A stretch of 64,000 nt of DNA, taken from positions 52,123 to 116,122 of the forward strand of contig CACWIS010000003.1 of NCBI GenBank assembly GCA_902761055.1, read 5' to 3'. The notes under the pieces are model-generated. The model did no database searches. It worked only from the letters and a program-made list of their open reading frames with translations, and was not told where the DNA came from. Shown in pieces: positions 25,316 through 34,684 of the stretch; position 1 is the stretch's first letter, and each line of letters begins with the position of its first letter. The translations under genes and the position numbers were made by a program. The DNA is from Oscillospiraceae bacterium (lineage in GTDB: Bacteria > Bacillota > Clostridia > Oscillospirales > Oscillospiraceae).

Positions 25316-26104
25316 TCAAATGTAATAGATAAAGCGGTCCTGCTTCGCGCGGAAGACCAGCGCCCCGGAGAGCAGCACGGCAAGCGCGGAGAGCGCGCAG
25401 GCCAGGAACTGCCGCGGCGAGGGCGTCGCGTGCGCAAGCACGATCGTACGGGCAAAGAGGATGTACTGATACAGCGGATTGAGCCGCATCAGCGCGGCGA
25501 GCGGCGGGCTGTCGATCATGCGGATGTCGTACATGATCGGCGTGAGATAGGTCCAGACCGTCAGGACGATGCCGTAGATATAGAACAGGTCGCGCAGGAA
25601 CACCGCCGCGGCGGAGAGCAGCAGCCCCATGCCCGCCGTGAAGCCGAGCAGGCAGAGCCAGTCGAAGGGCAGCAGCAGGTGCTGCCAGCACAGGCCCGTC
25701 CCGGTCAGCAGGATGACCGCATAGAGCGGCAGCAGGGTCAGCAGGAAATTGATGCCGACGAAGAGACATTTTTCCAGCGGAAAGATGTATTTCGGCAGAT
25801 AGACCTTGTTGAGCAGCGTGAAGTTCGCCACGACGCTGCTCATCGCGAGATTCGAGGCTTCGGAAAAATAGTTGAAGAGCGTCAGTCCGGTCATCAGGTA
25901 GGCGAGATAGCTCACGCCCGGGGTCGAGAAGCGGAACACGCCGCGGAAGACCACGGCCATCACGCACATCATCAGCACCGGGTAAAGCAGGCTCCAGAGC
26001 ATGCCGAGCACCGAGCGCTTGTACTTGACCTTGAAATCGCGCGCGATGAGCTGCGAGAGCAGAAAGGAATACTTCTCCGCGCTCTGCGCGAGGGCGGCGA
26101 TCAT
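25316..26104 (-). CDS. Polysaccharide ABC exporter, permease subunit
   Basis: A 262-residue ABC-2 type permease (TagG/Wzm/RfbA family) with about six membrane helices. The N-terminal amphipathic block LIARDFKVKYKRSVLGMLWSLL (about 19-40) and LTPIMYDIR...LMRLNPLYQYI late in the protein are family marks. It exports lipid-linked glycan across the membrane with the ATPase encoded 11 bp downstream. Its ATG overlaps the epimerase stop by 4 bp. Confidence 0.93.
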   Translation of the reverse strand: MIAALAQSAEKYSFLLSQLIARDFKVKYKRSVLGMLWSLLYPVLMMCVMAVVFRGVFRFSTPGVSYLAYLMTGLTLFNYFSEASNLAMSSVVANFTLLNKVYLPKYIFPLEKCLFVGINFLLTLLPLYAVILLTGTGLCWQHLLLPFDWLCLLGFTAGMGLLLSAAAVFLRDLFYIYGIVLTVWTYLTPIMYDIRMIDSPPLAALMRLNPLYQYILFARTIVLAHATPSPRQFLACALSALAVLLSGALVFRAKQDRFIYYI

Positions 26105-27228
26105 CCGGCCGCCTCCGGCGCGGCGGAGAGAAATGCCGCGACATGCGATGCGATCCGCTCGGCCGCATGCCCGTCTCCGTAAGGCGAGACGGCGCGGGCC
26201 ATGCGCCGCCGCTCGCCTTCGTCCGTGAGCAGCTTCGCGGCGGCGGAGAAAACGCGATCCTCCTGCGTCCCGACGAGACGCACGCAGCCGGCCGCCGCGG
26301 CCTCGGGCCGTTCGGTCTCGGCGCGCAGGACGAGCACCGGCACGCCGAGGGCGGGCGCCTCCTCCTGCAGCCCGCCGGAATCGCTCATCACAAAGCGGCA
26401 GCGCGCCATGAGGTTGTGCATGTCGAGCAGATCCAGCGGCTCGGTCAGCACGAGACGGGGACAGGAGCCGAGGAGCGGCAGCACGACCTCGCGCACGGCG
26501 GGATTGGGATGGACGGGAAAGACGATGCGCAGGTCCTCGAAGCGCTCGAGCAGGCGGCGCGCCGCGCGGCAGACCGAGGCGATCCCGGCGGGGAGGTTTT
26601 CGCGCCGGTGCGCCGTCAGCAGCACGCAGGGGCCGTCAAACAGGGCGGCGTCGCGCAGCAGCGGCTCGTGAAACGCATAGCCGGGCCGCACGGTCGTGCG
26701 CAGCGCGTCGATCACGGTATTGCCAGTGACGTAGACATGCTCGCGCACGCCCTCGGCGTACAGGTTGCGCGCGTTGCCCTCGGTCGGCGCGAAGTGCAGC
26801 GTCGCGAGCGCGGCCGTCAGGCGGCGGTTCATCTCCTCGGGGAAGGGGGAGTAGCGCGAGAAGCTGCGCAGACCGGCCTCGACATGGCCGACGGGGATCT
26901 TGTGATAGAAGGCGGCGAGGGCCGCGGCGCAGGACGTGGAGGTGTCGCCGTGGACGAGCACGAGATCCGGCTTCGAGAGCGCGAGCACGTCGTCCATGCC
27001 GCGCAGGACGCCGCAGAAGATCTCGCCGAGGCTCTGGCGGCTTTTCATCAGAGCGAGGTCATAATCCGCCTTCACGCCGAAGAGCCCAGTCACGGAATAG
27101 AGCAGCTCGCGGTGCTGGGACGTGAGGCAGACCTCGCTCTCCAGCTCCGGCCGGGCGGCGAGCTCGCGCACGAGCGGGCACATTTTGACGGCCTCGGGCC
27201 GCGTGCCGAAAACACTTAAGACTTTCAT
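26101..27228 (-). CDS. wecB: UDP-N-acetylglucosamine 2-epimerase
   Basis: A 375-residue non-hydrolysing epimerase interconverting UDP-GlcNAc and UDP-ManNAc. It opens MKVLSVFGTRPEAVKM, with the QHRELL, VHGDTSTS, HVEAGLRSFSRYSPFPEEMNRR and SDSGGLQEEAPALGVP blocks all present, including catalytic Asp, Glu and His positions. ATG 27228 is chosen over an earlier one that would include the leader hairpin. First gene of the export operon. Its leader carries a terminator hairpin that may come from the galE operon or act as an attenuator. UDP-ManNAc likely feeds wall teichoic acid-like or other glycan synthesis. Confidence 0.94.
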   Translation of the reverse strand: MKVLSVFGTRPEAVKMCPLVRELAARPELESEVCLTSQHRELLYSVTGLFGVKADYDLALMKSRQSLGEIFCGVLRGMDDVLALSKPDLVLVHGDTSTSCAAALAAFYHKIPVGHVEAGLRSFSRYSPFPEEMNRRLTAALATLHFAPTEGNARNLYAEGVREHVYVTGNTVIDALRTTVRPGYAFHEPLLRDAALFDGPCVLLTAHRRENLPAGIASVCRAARRLLERFEDLRIVFPVHPNPAVREVVLPLLGSCPRLVLTEPLDLLDMHNLMARCRFVMSDSGGLQEEAPALGVPVLVLRAETERPEAAAAGCVRLVGTQEDRVFSAAAKLLTDEGERRRMARAVSPYGDGHAAERIASHVAAFLSAAPEAAG

Positions 27229-27243
27229 CGTTGCTTCACCGGA

Positions 27244-27276
27244 TAAAAAAGGATACGGGATGATCTTTCCCGTATC
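27244..27276 (-). terminator. Terminator-type hairpin in the wecB leader
   Basis: Minus-strand stem GATACGGGA/TCCCGTATC (27268-27276, 27252-27260), 7-nt loop, then CTTTTTTAT. The T-run ends only 16 nt before the wecB ATG. It is either the second terminator of the galE operon or an attenuator of wecB. Confidence 0.75.
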
Positions 27277-27331
27277 GCTGGTAAAATATTCTTTCTTCCG
27301 GCAGGAGAGAGCGGGCGGCATCCGCGCCGCC

Positions 27332-27366
27332 GAAAAGAAGAGCGGCCTGCCGGAAAGCAGACCGCT
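27332..27366 (-). terminator. Terminator downstream of galE
   Basis: Minus-strand stem AGCGGTCTGC/GCAGGCCGCT (one G-T pair), 6-nt loop, then CTTCTTTTC. It lies 25 bp after the galE stop. Confidence 0.65.
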
Positions 27367-27391
27367 TTTTCTGTTGGCCGGGAACCGGCGC

Positions 27392-28408
27392 CTATTCTCC
27401 GTAGCCCATGGGGTTCTTCGACTGCCAGGCCCAGGTGTCGCGGCACATGTCCTCGAGATTGTACTGCGCTTTCCAGCCGAGCAGCTGCGCGCTCTTGCCC
27501 GGGTCGGAGTAGAGCACGGGCAGGTCGCCCGCGCGGCGCGGCGCGATCTCGTAGGGGATCTTCACGCCGGTCACGCGCTCGAAGGTCCTGACCATGTCGA
27601 GCACGCTGTAGCCCGTGCCGGTGCCGAGGTTGAACACGCTCTCGCCGCGGTGGCCCTGCATGTACTCGATGGCGGCGACGTGGCCGCGCGCAAGGTCGAC
27701 GACGTGGATGTAGTCGCGCACGCCGGTGCCGTCGGGCGTGTCGTAGTCGTCGCCGAAGACGTTGAGGTGATCGCGCCTGCCGACCGCGACCTGCGCGATA
27801 AAGGGCATGAGGTTGTTGGGGATGCCGCGCGGGTCCTCGCCGATGAGGCCGCTGGGGTGTGCGCCGATGGGGTTGAAGTAGCGCAGCAGGCTCACGGAAA
27901 AGTCGTCCACGGCCCTGGCGGTGTCGCGCAGGATCTGCTCGGACATGTACTTCGTCCAGCCGTAGGGATTGGTGCAGCGGCCGGTGTTCGCCGTCTCCCG
28001 CAGGGGCATCGCGTTGTCGCCGGAGTAGACCGTGGCGGAGGAGGAGAAGACGATGTTCTTCACGCCGTGGTCGCGCATGGCTTCGCAGAGGCGGACCGTG
28101 GAGAAGAGGTTGTTGTCGTAGTATTCCAGCGGCATCACGACCGATTCGCCCACGGCCTTGAGCCCGGCGAAGTGGATCGCGCAGTCGATGCCGTGCTTTT
28201 CAAAGATGCGGTCGAGCACGGCGCGGTCGCGCACGTCGTTTTCATAGAAGGCGACCTTTTTGCCCGTGATCATTTCCACACGCTCGATCGCCTTCGCGCT
28301 GGAATTTACAAGGTTGTCGATGACGACGACCTCATGGCCGCGGTTGAGCAGCTCCACGCAGGTGTGGCTGCCGATGTAGCCGGCGCCGCCGGTGACGAGT
28401 ACGTTCAT
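27392..28408 (-). CDS. galE: UDP-glucose 4-epimerase
   Basis: A 338-residue NAD-dependent short-chain dehydrogenase-type epimerase interconverting UDP-glucose and UDP-galactose. NAD motif GGAGYIGSHTCVELL (7-21), catalytic SSSATVYS and YGWTKYMSEQILRD (Tyr and Lys of YxxxK). Standard length for GalE. It is the last gene of the recJ-to-galE run, 10 bp after the nucleotidyltransferase gene. It supplies galactose units for surface glycans or serves galactose use. Confidence 0.96.
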   Translation of the reverse strand: MNVLVTGGAGYIGSHTCVELLNRGHEVVVIDNLVNSSAKAIERVEMITGKKVAFYENDVRDRAVLDRIFEKHGIDCAIHFAGLKAVGESVVMPLEYYDNNLFSTVRLCEAMRDHGVKNIVFSSSATVYSGDNAMPLRETANTGRCTNPYGWTKYMSEQILRDTARAVDDFSVSLLRYFNPIGAHPSGLIGEDPRGIPNNLMPFIAQVAVGRRDHLNVFGDDYDTPDGTGVRDYIHVVDLARGHVAAIEYMQGHRGESVFNLGTGTGYSVLDMVRTFERVTGVKIPYEIAPRRAGDLPVLYSDPGKSAQLLGWKAQYNLEDMCRDTWAWQSKNPMGYGE

Positions 28409-28418
28409 GCTGTTCTCC

Positions 28419-29327
28419 TTAATCCAGTAAAGTCTCGGGATAGATCCCGCGCTCGCGCAGCGAGGCGATATAGGCGATCACGTCGGGCAGGTCCTCCTTG
28501 TAGGTGACGCCGTGCCAGGTCTCGTGACAGGGCAGGACGCGCACGCGCGCGAGCCCCTCCTGGATGAGGGCGTTGGCCACGGAGGGCAGGAAGTATTCGC
28601 ATTTGAGCGGGTTTTTGCCGACGTTTTCGGCATACCAGGCCGGAAAGCGGCGCACGAGCTCGTCGAGCATCTGCCTCGAGAAGCCCCAGAAATTCATGCT
28701 CACGGGACTGTCGCCGGAGAGGGGGAAGTAAGTCTCGCCGTCCTCGGTATAGGCCGCGTCGGCGCCGCGCTTTTCGATGTGCGTGCGCTCGACCACGTCG
28801 GCGAGGAAGCCGTCTTCGACGCGGCAGACGCCGCGCGCGACGTAGCCGTTTTCCGTAACGGTGTTGCGCAGAAGGTAAGCGACCATCGCGTGCTCGTCTA
28901 CGGGATGCTCCTGCGTCAGATAGTCGTAGAGCGCACGGTAAGCGCTCGGCCCGTAAAAGTCGTCGGCGTTGATGACGGCGAAGGGGCCCTCGACCGCGCC
29001 CGCGCAGCAGGCCACGGCGTGGCCCGTACCCCAGGGCTTGACGCGCCCCTCGGGGACCGCGCAGCCCTCGGGCAGGCAGTCGAGCTGCTGATAGACGTAC
29101 TTCACATCAAAGTACTTTTCCATCCGCCGTCCGACGGCGCTCTTGAAATCCTCCTCGATCTCGTGCTTGATGACGAAGACGAGACGGCGGAAGCCGGCGC
29201 GGTAAGCGTCGTAGAGAGAAAAGTCGATGATCGCGTGACCGTGCCCGTCGACGGGCTTGATCTGCTTGAGACCGCCGAAGCGGCTGCCCATCCCGGCGGC
29301 CAGGATCACCAAAGTCGGTTGCTGCAT
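28419..29327 (-). CDS. Sugar-phosphate nucleotidyltransferase family protein
   Basis: A 302-residue NTP_transferase-fold protein. The nucleotide-binding start LVILAAGMGSRFGGLKQIKPVDGHG (6-30) is intact, and VINADDFYG (about 118) holds the metal-binding Asp. The C-terminal half (YFPLSGDSPVSMNFWGFSRQML...KCEYFLPSVANALIQEG) is typical of a Clostridial group distinct from GalU. The sugar substrate is uncertain; the galE neighbour suggests a hexose-1-phosphate. AAGGAGGG precedes the ATG. Confidence 0.85.
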   Translation of the reverse strand: MQQPTLVILAAGMGSRFGGLKQIKPVDGHGHAIIDFSLYDAYRAGFRRLVFVIKHEIEEDFKSAVGRRMEKYFDVKYVYQQLDCLPEGCAVPEGRVKPWGTGHAVACCAGAVEGPFAVINADDFYGPSAYRALYDYLTQEHPVDEHAMVAYLLRNTVTENGYVARGVCRVEDGFLADVVERTHIEKRGADAAYTEDGETYFPLSGDSPVSMNFWGFSRQMLDELVRRFPAWYAENVGKNPLKCEYFLPSVANALIQEGLARVRVLPCHETWHGVTYKEDLPDVIAYIASLRERGIYPETLLD

Positions 29328-29342
29328 GATGGCAGGCCCTCC

Positions 29343-29951
29343 TTAGAGTTTCATCGCCTCGCGGCAGTAATAGTTGAACATGCGCTCGCGCTCGAGCGTC
29401 GTGGAATCCATGTGGCCGGGGTAGACCTCAAAGTCGCCCTCGAGCGAGCACAGGCGCTTGAGCGAGCGCAGCTCGTCGGCGGGAACGCTGCCGTCGAGGT
29501 CGACGCGGCCGCAGCTGCCGCGGAAAAGCGTGTCGCCCGTGAAGAGGGCGTTTTCACAGCGGATCGTGACGCTTCCGGGACTGTGGCCGGGGGTGGCGAT
29601 GATCTCGAAGCGCAGACCCGCCGCCTCGATCACGTCGCCGTCGTCGTAGCTCACGCCGCCCTCCGGCAGGGAGTAGGGCAGGTGGAAGGAGCGGCCGGAG
29701 GTGTCGTCGCGGCGGTTCATATAGACCGTCGCGCCGGTCTCCTCCGCGACGGTGTCGACCGCGCCGACGTGGTCGAAGTGGCCGTGCGTGATGAAGATCG
29801 CGCGGCAGGTGAGACGGTTGAGCTCGAGATAGTCGAGGATCGTGTTGCTCTCGTCGCCCGGGTCGATGACGACGCACTCGAGCGTGCGCTCGTTGGTGAC
29901 GACGTAGCAGTTTTCCTCAAGCTGGCCGACGGGGATGGTTTTGATCAGCAT
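29343..29951 (-). CDS. MBL-fold metallohydrolase (glyoxalase II-like)
   Basis: A 202-residue metallo-beta-lactamase fold hydrolase. Metal ligands are seen in THGHFDHVGAVD (about 55), TPGHSPGS (about 127) and FTGDTLFRGSCGRVDL (about 143), plus the late His in YPGHMDSTT. This YcbL-like short form often follows dtd in Bacillota. Substrate unknown; thioester hydrolysis is likely. It starts 3 bp after the dtd stop. Confidence 0.92.
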   Translation of the reverse strand: MLIKTIPVGQLEENCYVVTNERTLECVVIDPGDESNTILDYLELNRLTCRAIFITHGHFDHVGAVDTVAEETGATVYMNRRDDTSGRSFHLPYSLPEGGVSYDDGDVIEAAGLRFEIIATPGHSPGSVTIRCENALFTGDTLFRGSCGRVDLDGSVPADELRSLKRLCSLEGDFEVYPGHMDSTTLERERMFNYYCREAMKL

Positions 29952-29954
29952 CTC

Positions 29955-30398
29955 TTACAGCTCCTTTGTATCCAGCAGGATCGTCACCGGCCCGTCGTTG
30001 ACGGAGGCGACGAACATCTCCGCGCCGAACTCGCCGGTCTCGACCGTAAAGCCGCGCGCGCGGCACTCGGCGATGACGAGCTCGTAGAGCGGGATCGCCT
30101 TGTCCGGCCGCGCCGCCCTGGAAAAGCCGGGACGGCGGGAGCGGCAGTCCGCAAAGAGCGTGAACTGGCTGATGATGAGGATCTTTTCGTTTTCGGGATC
30201 GGGGGCGAGGTTCATTTTGCCCGCCGCATCCTCAAAAACGCGCAGGCCGCAGATCTTGTCGGCGATCTTTTTCGCCTCGGCCTCGGTGTCCTCCTCGTGG
30301 ACGCCGAGCAGCACGAGGAAGCCCTTGCCGATCTGCCCGCGAATCTCGCCGCCGATCTCGACCGAGGCCGAGAGGACGCGTGTGACGACTGCTCTCAT
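29955..30398 (-). CDS. dtd: D-aminoacyl-tRNA deacylase
   Basis: A 147-residue proofreading enzyme that frees tRNA from D-amino acids and glycine. It opens MRAVVTRVLSASVEIGGEIRG, with SQFTLFADCRSRRPGFSRAA (about 76-95) and the C-terminal VSVNDGPVTILLDT-type block (VASVNDGPVTILLDTKEL). It starts 12 bp after rel, matching the conserved rel-dtd order of Bacillota. Confidence 0.97.
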   Translation of the reverse strand: MRAVVTRVLSASVEIGGEIRGQIGKGFLVLLGVHEEDTEAEAKKIADKICGLRVFEDAAGKMNLAPDPENEKILIISQFTLFADCRSRRPGFSRAARPDKAIPLYELVIAECRARGFTVETGEFGAEMFVASVNDGPVTILLDTKEL

Positions 30399-30410
30399 GA
30401 TAGCTGCTCC

Positions 30411-32663
30411 TTACTTCCCGTTCCGGACGATCTCGGACACGCCGGGGATCGCCTTGAGACGGGACATGACGTATTTCAGCTCGACGAGGTTTTTGACCTC
30501 GAGCGAGACGGTGGTGATGGCGGTGCCGCCGTTGTCGCGCGCCGTGAGCGTGCGCACCTTGGCGTTGAGGGAGTTGAGGACCGTGGCGATGTCCATGACG
30601 AGCCCCGAGCGGTCCTTGGCGACGATCGTGATCGTGGTGACGTAGGTGTCGGTGATCTGATCCGACCAGCTCACGCCGATCCAGCGGCCGTTGTTCTCCG
30701 GCAGACCGACGCTGCTGCGGTAGTTCTCGCAGTCGCGGCGGTGGATGGAGACGCCCTGGCCGCGGGTGATGAAGCCGACGATGTCGTCGCCCGGAACGGG
30801 CGTGCAGCAGCGCGAGAACTTCACCAGGCAGTTGTCCAGCCCCGCGACCAGCACGCCGTGGATCGGCTTGCCGGTCTGCTTGGCGGCCTGCTGCTCGCGC
30901 CGCTCGGCCGCCTCGGTGAGCTTGTCGACCGTGGTCTTGCGCTCCGGCTTCTGCACGCGGGCGTATTCGTCACGGAGACGGTTGGCCGCGCGGACGGCCG
31001 TGAGGCCGCCGTAGCCGATCGCCGCGTAGAGATCGTCGACGTTCGAGTAGGACAGACGGCGCAGGATCGGGGACATGACGGCCTCGTCGCCCACGTCGTC
31101 GAGCGTCAGGCCGCTCTGCCGCAGCTCGTCCTCGAGCATCTCGCGGCCGCGGATCACGTTCTCCTCGCGCCGCTCGCGCTTGTACCACTGCTTGATCTTC
31201 GTGCGGGCGCTGCCGCTCTTGGCGATGTTCAGCCAGTCGCGGCTCGGGCCCGGAGCGGATTTGGAGGTGCGGATCTCGACGATGTCGCCGTTCTGCAGCA
31301 CGTAGTCGAAGGTGACGATGCGGCCGTTGACGCTGGCGCTGACCATGTGGTTGCCGACGTCGGAGTGGATGCTGTAGGCAAAGTCGATCGGCGTTGCGCC
31401 GGCCGGGAGGTTGATGACGTCGCCCTTCGGGGAGAAGACGAAGACCTCGTCGGCGAACATGTCGATCTTGAGATTGTGGAAGAAGTCCTGCGCGTCGGAT
31501 TCCTGCTGACTCTCGAGCAGGCGGCGGACCCAGGCGAAGCGGTCCTCGTCGCCGGTCTTGAGCGCGCCGGCGCTCTCGCCCATCTTGTATTTCCAGTGCG
31601 CCGCGATGCCGTACTCGGCCGTGTGGTGCATCTCCCAGGTGCGGATCTGCACCTCGAAGGGGATGCCCTCGCTGCCGATGACGGTGGTGTGCACGCTCTG
31701 GTACATGTTGGGCTTGGGCGTGGAGATATAGTCCTTGAAGCGCCCGGGGACGGGCTTGAACATGTCGTGGATGATGCCGAGGACGTTGTAGCAGTCCGGG
31801 ATCGTGTCGACGATTACGCGGAAGGCGCAGAGATCGAAGATGCCGTTGATGTCCAGCTTCTGCGCGTACATCTTGCGGTAGATGCTGTAGACGTGCTTGA
31901 TGCGGCTGTAGATCGTCGCCCGGATGCCCTCCTCGGCGAGACGCGTCTGGATCTTTTCCTCGACTGCGGACATGAAGGCCTCGAGCTGGGGCATCTTGCG
32001 CTCCAGCACGTCGGTGATCTCCTTGTAGCCGGCGGGGTCGAGATACTGCAGCGCGAGGTCCTCCAGCTCCCACTTCACGCGCTGGATGCCCAGGCGGTGC
32101 GCGATCGGCGCGTAGATCTCCATCGTCTCGAGCGATTTTGAGCGCTGCTTTTCGGTAGACTGGTAGGCCATCGTGCGCATGTTGTGCAGCCTGTCGGCGA
32201 TCTTGATGAGGATGACGCGGATGTCCTTGGCCATGGCCATGAGCATCTTGCGCAGATTCTCCATCTGCTCGTCCTCGACGCTGGTGTACTGCACGCGCGT
32301 CAGCTTCGTGACGCCCTCGACGATGTCCGCGACGGCCGGACCGAACTGGCGCGCGATATCCGTGTGCGTCATGGCCGTGTCCTCGATGAGATCGTGCAGC
32401 AGCGCCGCGACGATCGAGTCCTCGTCAAGGCCCATGTCGACCGTGATGTCCGCCGCCGCGATGCAGTGCGTCACATAGGGCGAGCGTCCGTCCTTGCGCA
32501 GCTGGCCGGCGTGCGCGTCCCGCGCCATTTCATAGGCGGCGCGCACGCGCGCGAGATCGACGCCGTGACAGTTCTGGCGGATCTTTTCCTCCAGCTCGGC
32601 GTACATCGCGTCGGGATCGAGGGGCAGATCCCGACGTTCGGTTTTGTCGGATTCAATAGCCAT
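30411..32663 (-). CDS. rel: Bifunctional (p)ppGpp synthetase/hydrolase
   Basis: A 750-residue stringent-response enzyme. The HD hydrolase domain (about 45-200) has LLHDLIEDT (His90, Asp91) and KIADRLHNMRTM. The synthetase domain (about 250-370) has RIKHVYSIYRKM and NMYQSVHTTVIG. A TGS domain (about 405-465), a zinc-finger-like region with FSRCCTPVPGDDIVGFITRGQGVSIHRRDC, and a C-terminal ACT domain (about 675-750) follow. Both catalytic motifs are intact, so it can make and break (p)ppGpp. ATG 32663 is chosen from domain start and position 11 bp after recJ; a longer frame is antisense to nothing functional. Confidence 0.97.
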   Translation of the reverse strand: MAIESDKTERRDLPLDPDAMYAELEEKIRQNCHGVDLARVRAAYEMARDAHAGQLRKDGRSPYVTHCIAAADITVDMGLDEDSIVAALLHDLIEDTAMTHTDIARQFGPAVADIVEGVTKLTRVQYTSVEDEQMENLRKMLMAMAKDIRVILIKIADRLHNMRTMAYQSTEKQRSKSLETMEIYAPIAHRLGIQRVKWELEDLALQYLDPAGYKEITDVLERKMPQLEAFMSAVEEKIQTRLAEEGIRATIYSRIKHVYSIYRKMYAQKLDINGIFDLCAFRVIVDTIPDCYNVLGIIHDMFKPVPGRFKDYISTPKPNMYQSVHTTVIGSEGIPFEVQIRTWEMHHTAEYGIAAHWKYKMGESAGALKTGDEDRFAWVRRLLESQQESDAQDFFHNLKIDMFADEVFVFSPKGDVINLPAGATPIDFAYSIHSDVGNHMVSASVNGRIVTFDYVLQNGDIVEIRTSKSAPGPSRDWLNIAKSGSARTKIKQWYKRERREENVIRGREMLEDELRQSGLTLDDVGDEAVMSPILRRLSYSNVDDLYAAIGYGGLTAVRAANRLRDEYARVQKPERKTTVDKLTEAAERREQQAAKQTGKPIHGVLVAGLDNCLVKFSRCCTPVPGDDIVGFITRGQGVSIHRRDCENYRSSVGLPENNGRWIGVSWSDQITDTYVTTITIVAKDRSGLVMDIATVLNSLNAKVRTLTARDNGGTAITTVSLEVKNLVELKYVMSRLKAIPGVSEIVRNGK

Positions 32664-32674
32664 TGTTTTCTCCC

Positions 32675-34684
32675 TCAAAGGGCTTTCAGAGCCCGGTAGA
32701 TCTCCGTGGCCTCCAGATCGGCCTTCCCGTCGATCTTCGCGGCCGCAGCGCCGCAGATCCGGCCGTCGGGGGAGGCGAGCAGCCCGGCCTCGTGCAGGAC
32801 CGCGAGACAGAGACAGTACTTTTCGCACGCCATGCCCGGCGGCGGCGAGGCGATCAGCTCGTCCTCGCTCTCCGGCAGACGGAAGCCGCTTTGCTCGGCG
32901 ATGTGCCAGACGCGCACGAAGTCCGCCCGCTCGGGGCAGAAGGGCGCGGCCGCCCACAGCGCGCTCCGGTCTCCGCCGAGGATGCGCCGACACAGCTCCG
33001 TCCCGTCGTGCGGGCGCAGGGCGCTGACGAGCAGCTGCACGCTGCTGTGACCGTGAAACTCGTTGATCTGCGGCGTGAAGGCGACGTCGACGAGATCGCC
33101 CGCGCGGACGCCGAGATCCTTCTCGGTGTGCGAGAAGAAAATACCTTCAAAGCTCTCGCGGCCGAGCCGCACGCGGATGCGCAGATGCTTGCCGCCGCCG
33201 ACCTCCGAGGCGCTCTCGAGCCGGACGGCGCACATGCACATCGTCGGACGGGGGTTGGCGTTGCCGAAGGGCTCGAGCAGATCGAGCGAGCGCACGCCCT
33301 CGAGATCGAGCAGCGCGCTGTCGCAGATCAGCAGATCGGGCTGCACCTCGGGCGTCGGGGCGGGTCTGTTCGCTTTATAATAGGCCGCGAGCGCGGCGCG
33401 GAAATCGTCGAGCTTGTCGCCGCGGATGTTCAGCCCCGCGGCCAGCGCGTGGCCGCCGAAGCCGATGAGATGCTCCGAGCAGGCGGAGAGCGCGTCGAAG
33501 AGGTTGAAGCCGCCGTAGCTGCGGCACGAGCCCTTGCCCACGCCGTCGCTGAGACAGACCATGATCGCCGGGAGAGAATACTGCTCGGCCAGGCGGGAGG
33601 CGGCGATGCCGATGACGCCCTGGTGCCATTTGTCGCTGGCAAGGACGATCGGCGCGTCCGGCTCGGCCGAGGCGAGCATGGCGTTGGCCTCGTCCCAGAT
33701 CGCGGTCTCGATGCTCTGACGCCTGCGGTTGAGCTCGCAGAGCTCGACGGCCAGGCGGGTCGCCTCGGCCGGGTCGTCGGTCATCAGGAGCCTTGCCGCC
33801 GTGATCGGGCAGCCGAGGCGGCCGGCGGCGTTGAGACGCGGCGCGAGAGAAAAGCCGATCATCGAGGCGGTGAGCTTTTTCCCGCCGAGCGAGGATTCGC
33901 GCAGCATGGCCGCGATGCCCGGTCTCGGCGCGCGTTCGAGCTTCTCGAGGCCGCGGCGGACCAGGTAGCGGTTCTCGCCGACGAGAGGCATCACGTCCGC
34001 CACCGTGCCGATCGCCGCGAGATCGCAGTAGCGCTCGAGCACGTCATGGCTCTCGCCCGCGCAGGCGCAGGCCAGCTTGAGCGCGACGCCGACGCCTGCG
34101 AGATACCGGTTGGGATAGACCTCGTCGGGACGCTTGCAGTCCACGACGGCGGCCGCGTCCGGCAGGGGGCCGTCGCCGCACTCGTGGTGGTCGGTCACGA
34201 TCATGTCCACGCCCAGCGAGGCGGCGTGCCGCACCTCCTCGACGCCGGTGATGCCGCAGTCCACCGTGACGATCAGACGCACGCCTTCGGCATAGAGCGT
34301 ATCGACGGCGCTGTTGTTCAGGCCGTAGCCCTCTTCGCTGCGGTCGGGGATATAGGGGATGCAGTCCAGGCCGAGCGAGCGCAGATAGTCCGTCAAAAGA
34401 CAGGTCGCGGTGATGCCGTCGACGTCATAATCGCCGTAGACGGCCACCTTCTCCCCGCGCTCGACGGCGCGGTGCACGCGCGCCGCGGCCTGCGGCATAC
34501 CGACGAGCAGCATCGGATCGTGCAGCATCTCCTCGCCGCCGTGCAGCAGCGCGTTCATCTCCGCACGCGTGTTCACGCCGCGCAGCGCGAGCACCGCCGC
34601 GAGCAGCGGCGTACAGCCCCCGTCCAGCAGCTCCTGCGGGAATACGGGCCTGCCGTACGGAATTCTCCATTCCTTTTGATTCAT
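32675..34684 (-). CDS. recJ: Single-stranded-DNA-specific exonuclease RecJ
   Basis: A 669-residue 5'-3' exonuclease of DNA repair. DHH motifs are visible: VYGDYDVDGITATCLL (about 79), TVDCGITG and VTDHHECGD (about 155). The DHHA1 block reads SGFGGHALAAGLNI-like (LIGFGGHALAAGLN, about 415), with an OB-type region after it. The length exceeds the minimal 560 because of a C-terminal domain seen in Bacillota. First gene of a six-gene minus-strand run (recJ, rel, dtd, MBL, nucleotidyltransferase, galE); apt, often next to recJ, is absent. No strong Shine-Dalgarno site precedes the ATG. Confidence 0.96.
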   Translation of the reverse strand: MNQKEWRIPYGRPVFPQELLDGGCTPLLAAVLALRGVNTRAEMNALLHGGEEMLHDPMLLVGMPQAAARVHRAVERGEKVAVYGDYDVDGITATCLLTDYLRSLGLDCIPYIPDRSEEGYGLNNSAVDTLYAEGVRLIVTVDCGITGVEEVRHAASLGVDMIVTDHHECGDGPLPDAAAVVDCKRPDEVYPNRYLAGVGVALKLACACAGESHDVLERYCDLAAIGTVADVMPLVGENRYLVRRGLEKLERAPRPGIAAMLRESSLGGKKLTASMIGFSLAPRLNAAGRLGCPITAARLLMTDDPAEATRLAVELCELNRRRQSIETAIWDEANAMLASAEPDAPIVLASDKWHQGVIGIAASRLAEQYSLPAIMVCLSDGVGKGSCRSYGGFNLFDALSACSEHLIGFGGHALAAGLNIRGDKLDDFRAALAAYYKANRPAPTPEVQPDLLICDSALLDLEGVRSLDLLEPFGNANPRPTMCMCAVRLESASEVGGGKHLRIRVRLGRESFEGIFFSHTEKDLGVRAGDLVDVAFTPQINEFHGHSSVQLLVSALRPHDGTELCRRILGGDRSALWAAAPFCPERADFVRVWHIAEQSGFRLPESEDELIASPPPGMACEKYCLCLAVLHEAGLLASPDGRICGAAAAKIDGKADLEATEIYRALKAL

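Noticed and set aside
23253-27228. Capsule or O-antigen locus of a Gram-negative type
   Set aside because: No Wzx/Wzy, outer-membrane export or LPS genes; rest of the window is Gram-positive. A wall glycan export operon fits better.
28512-32141. A 1209-codon open frame on the plus strand opposite rel, dtd and the MBL gene
   Set aside because: It is antisense to genes with clear conserved motifs. Its product is a mix of Ala, Arg, Asp, Val and Leu without domains, as expected from high-GC shadow frames.
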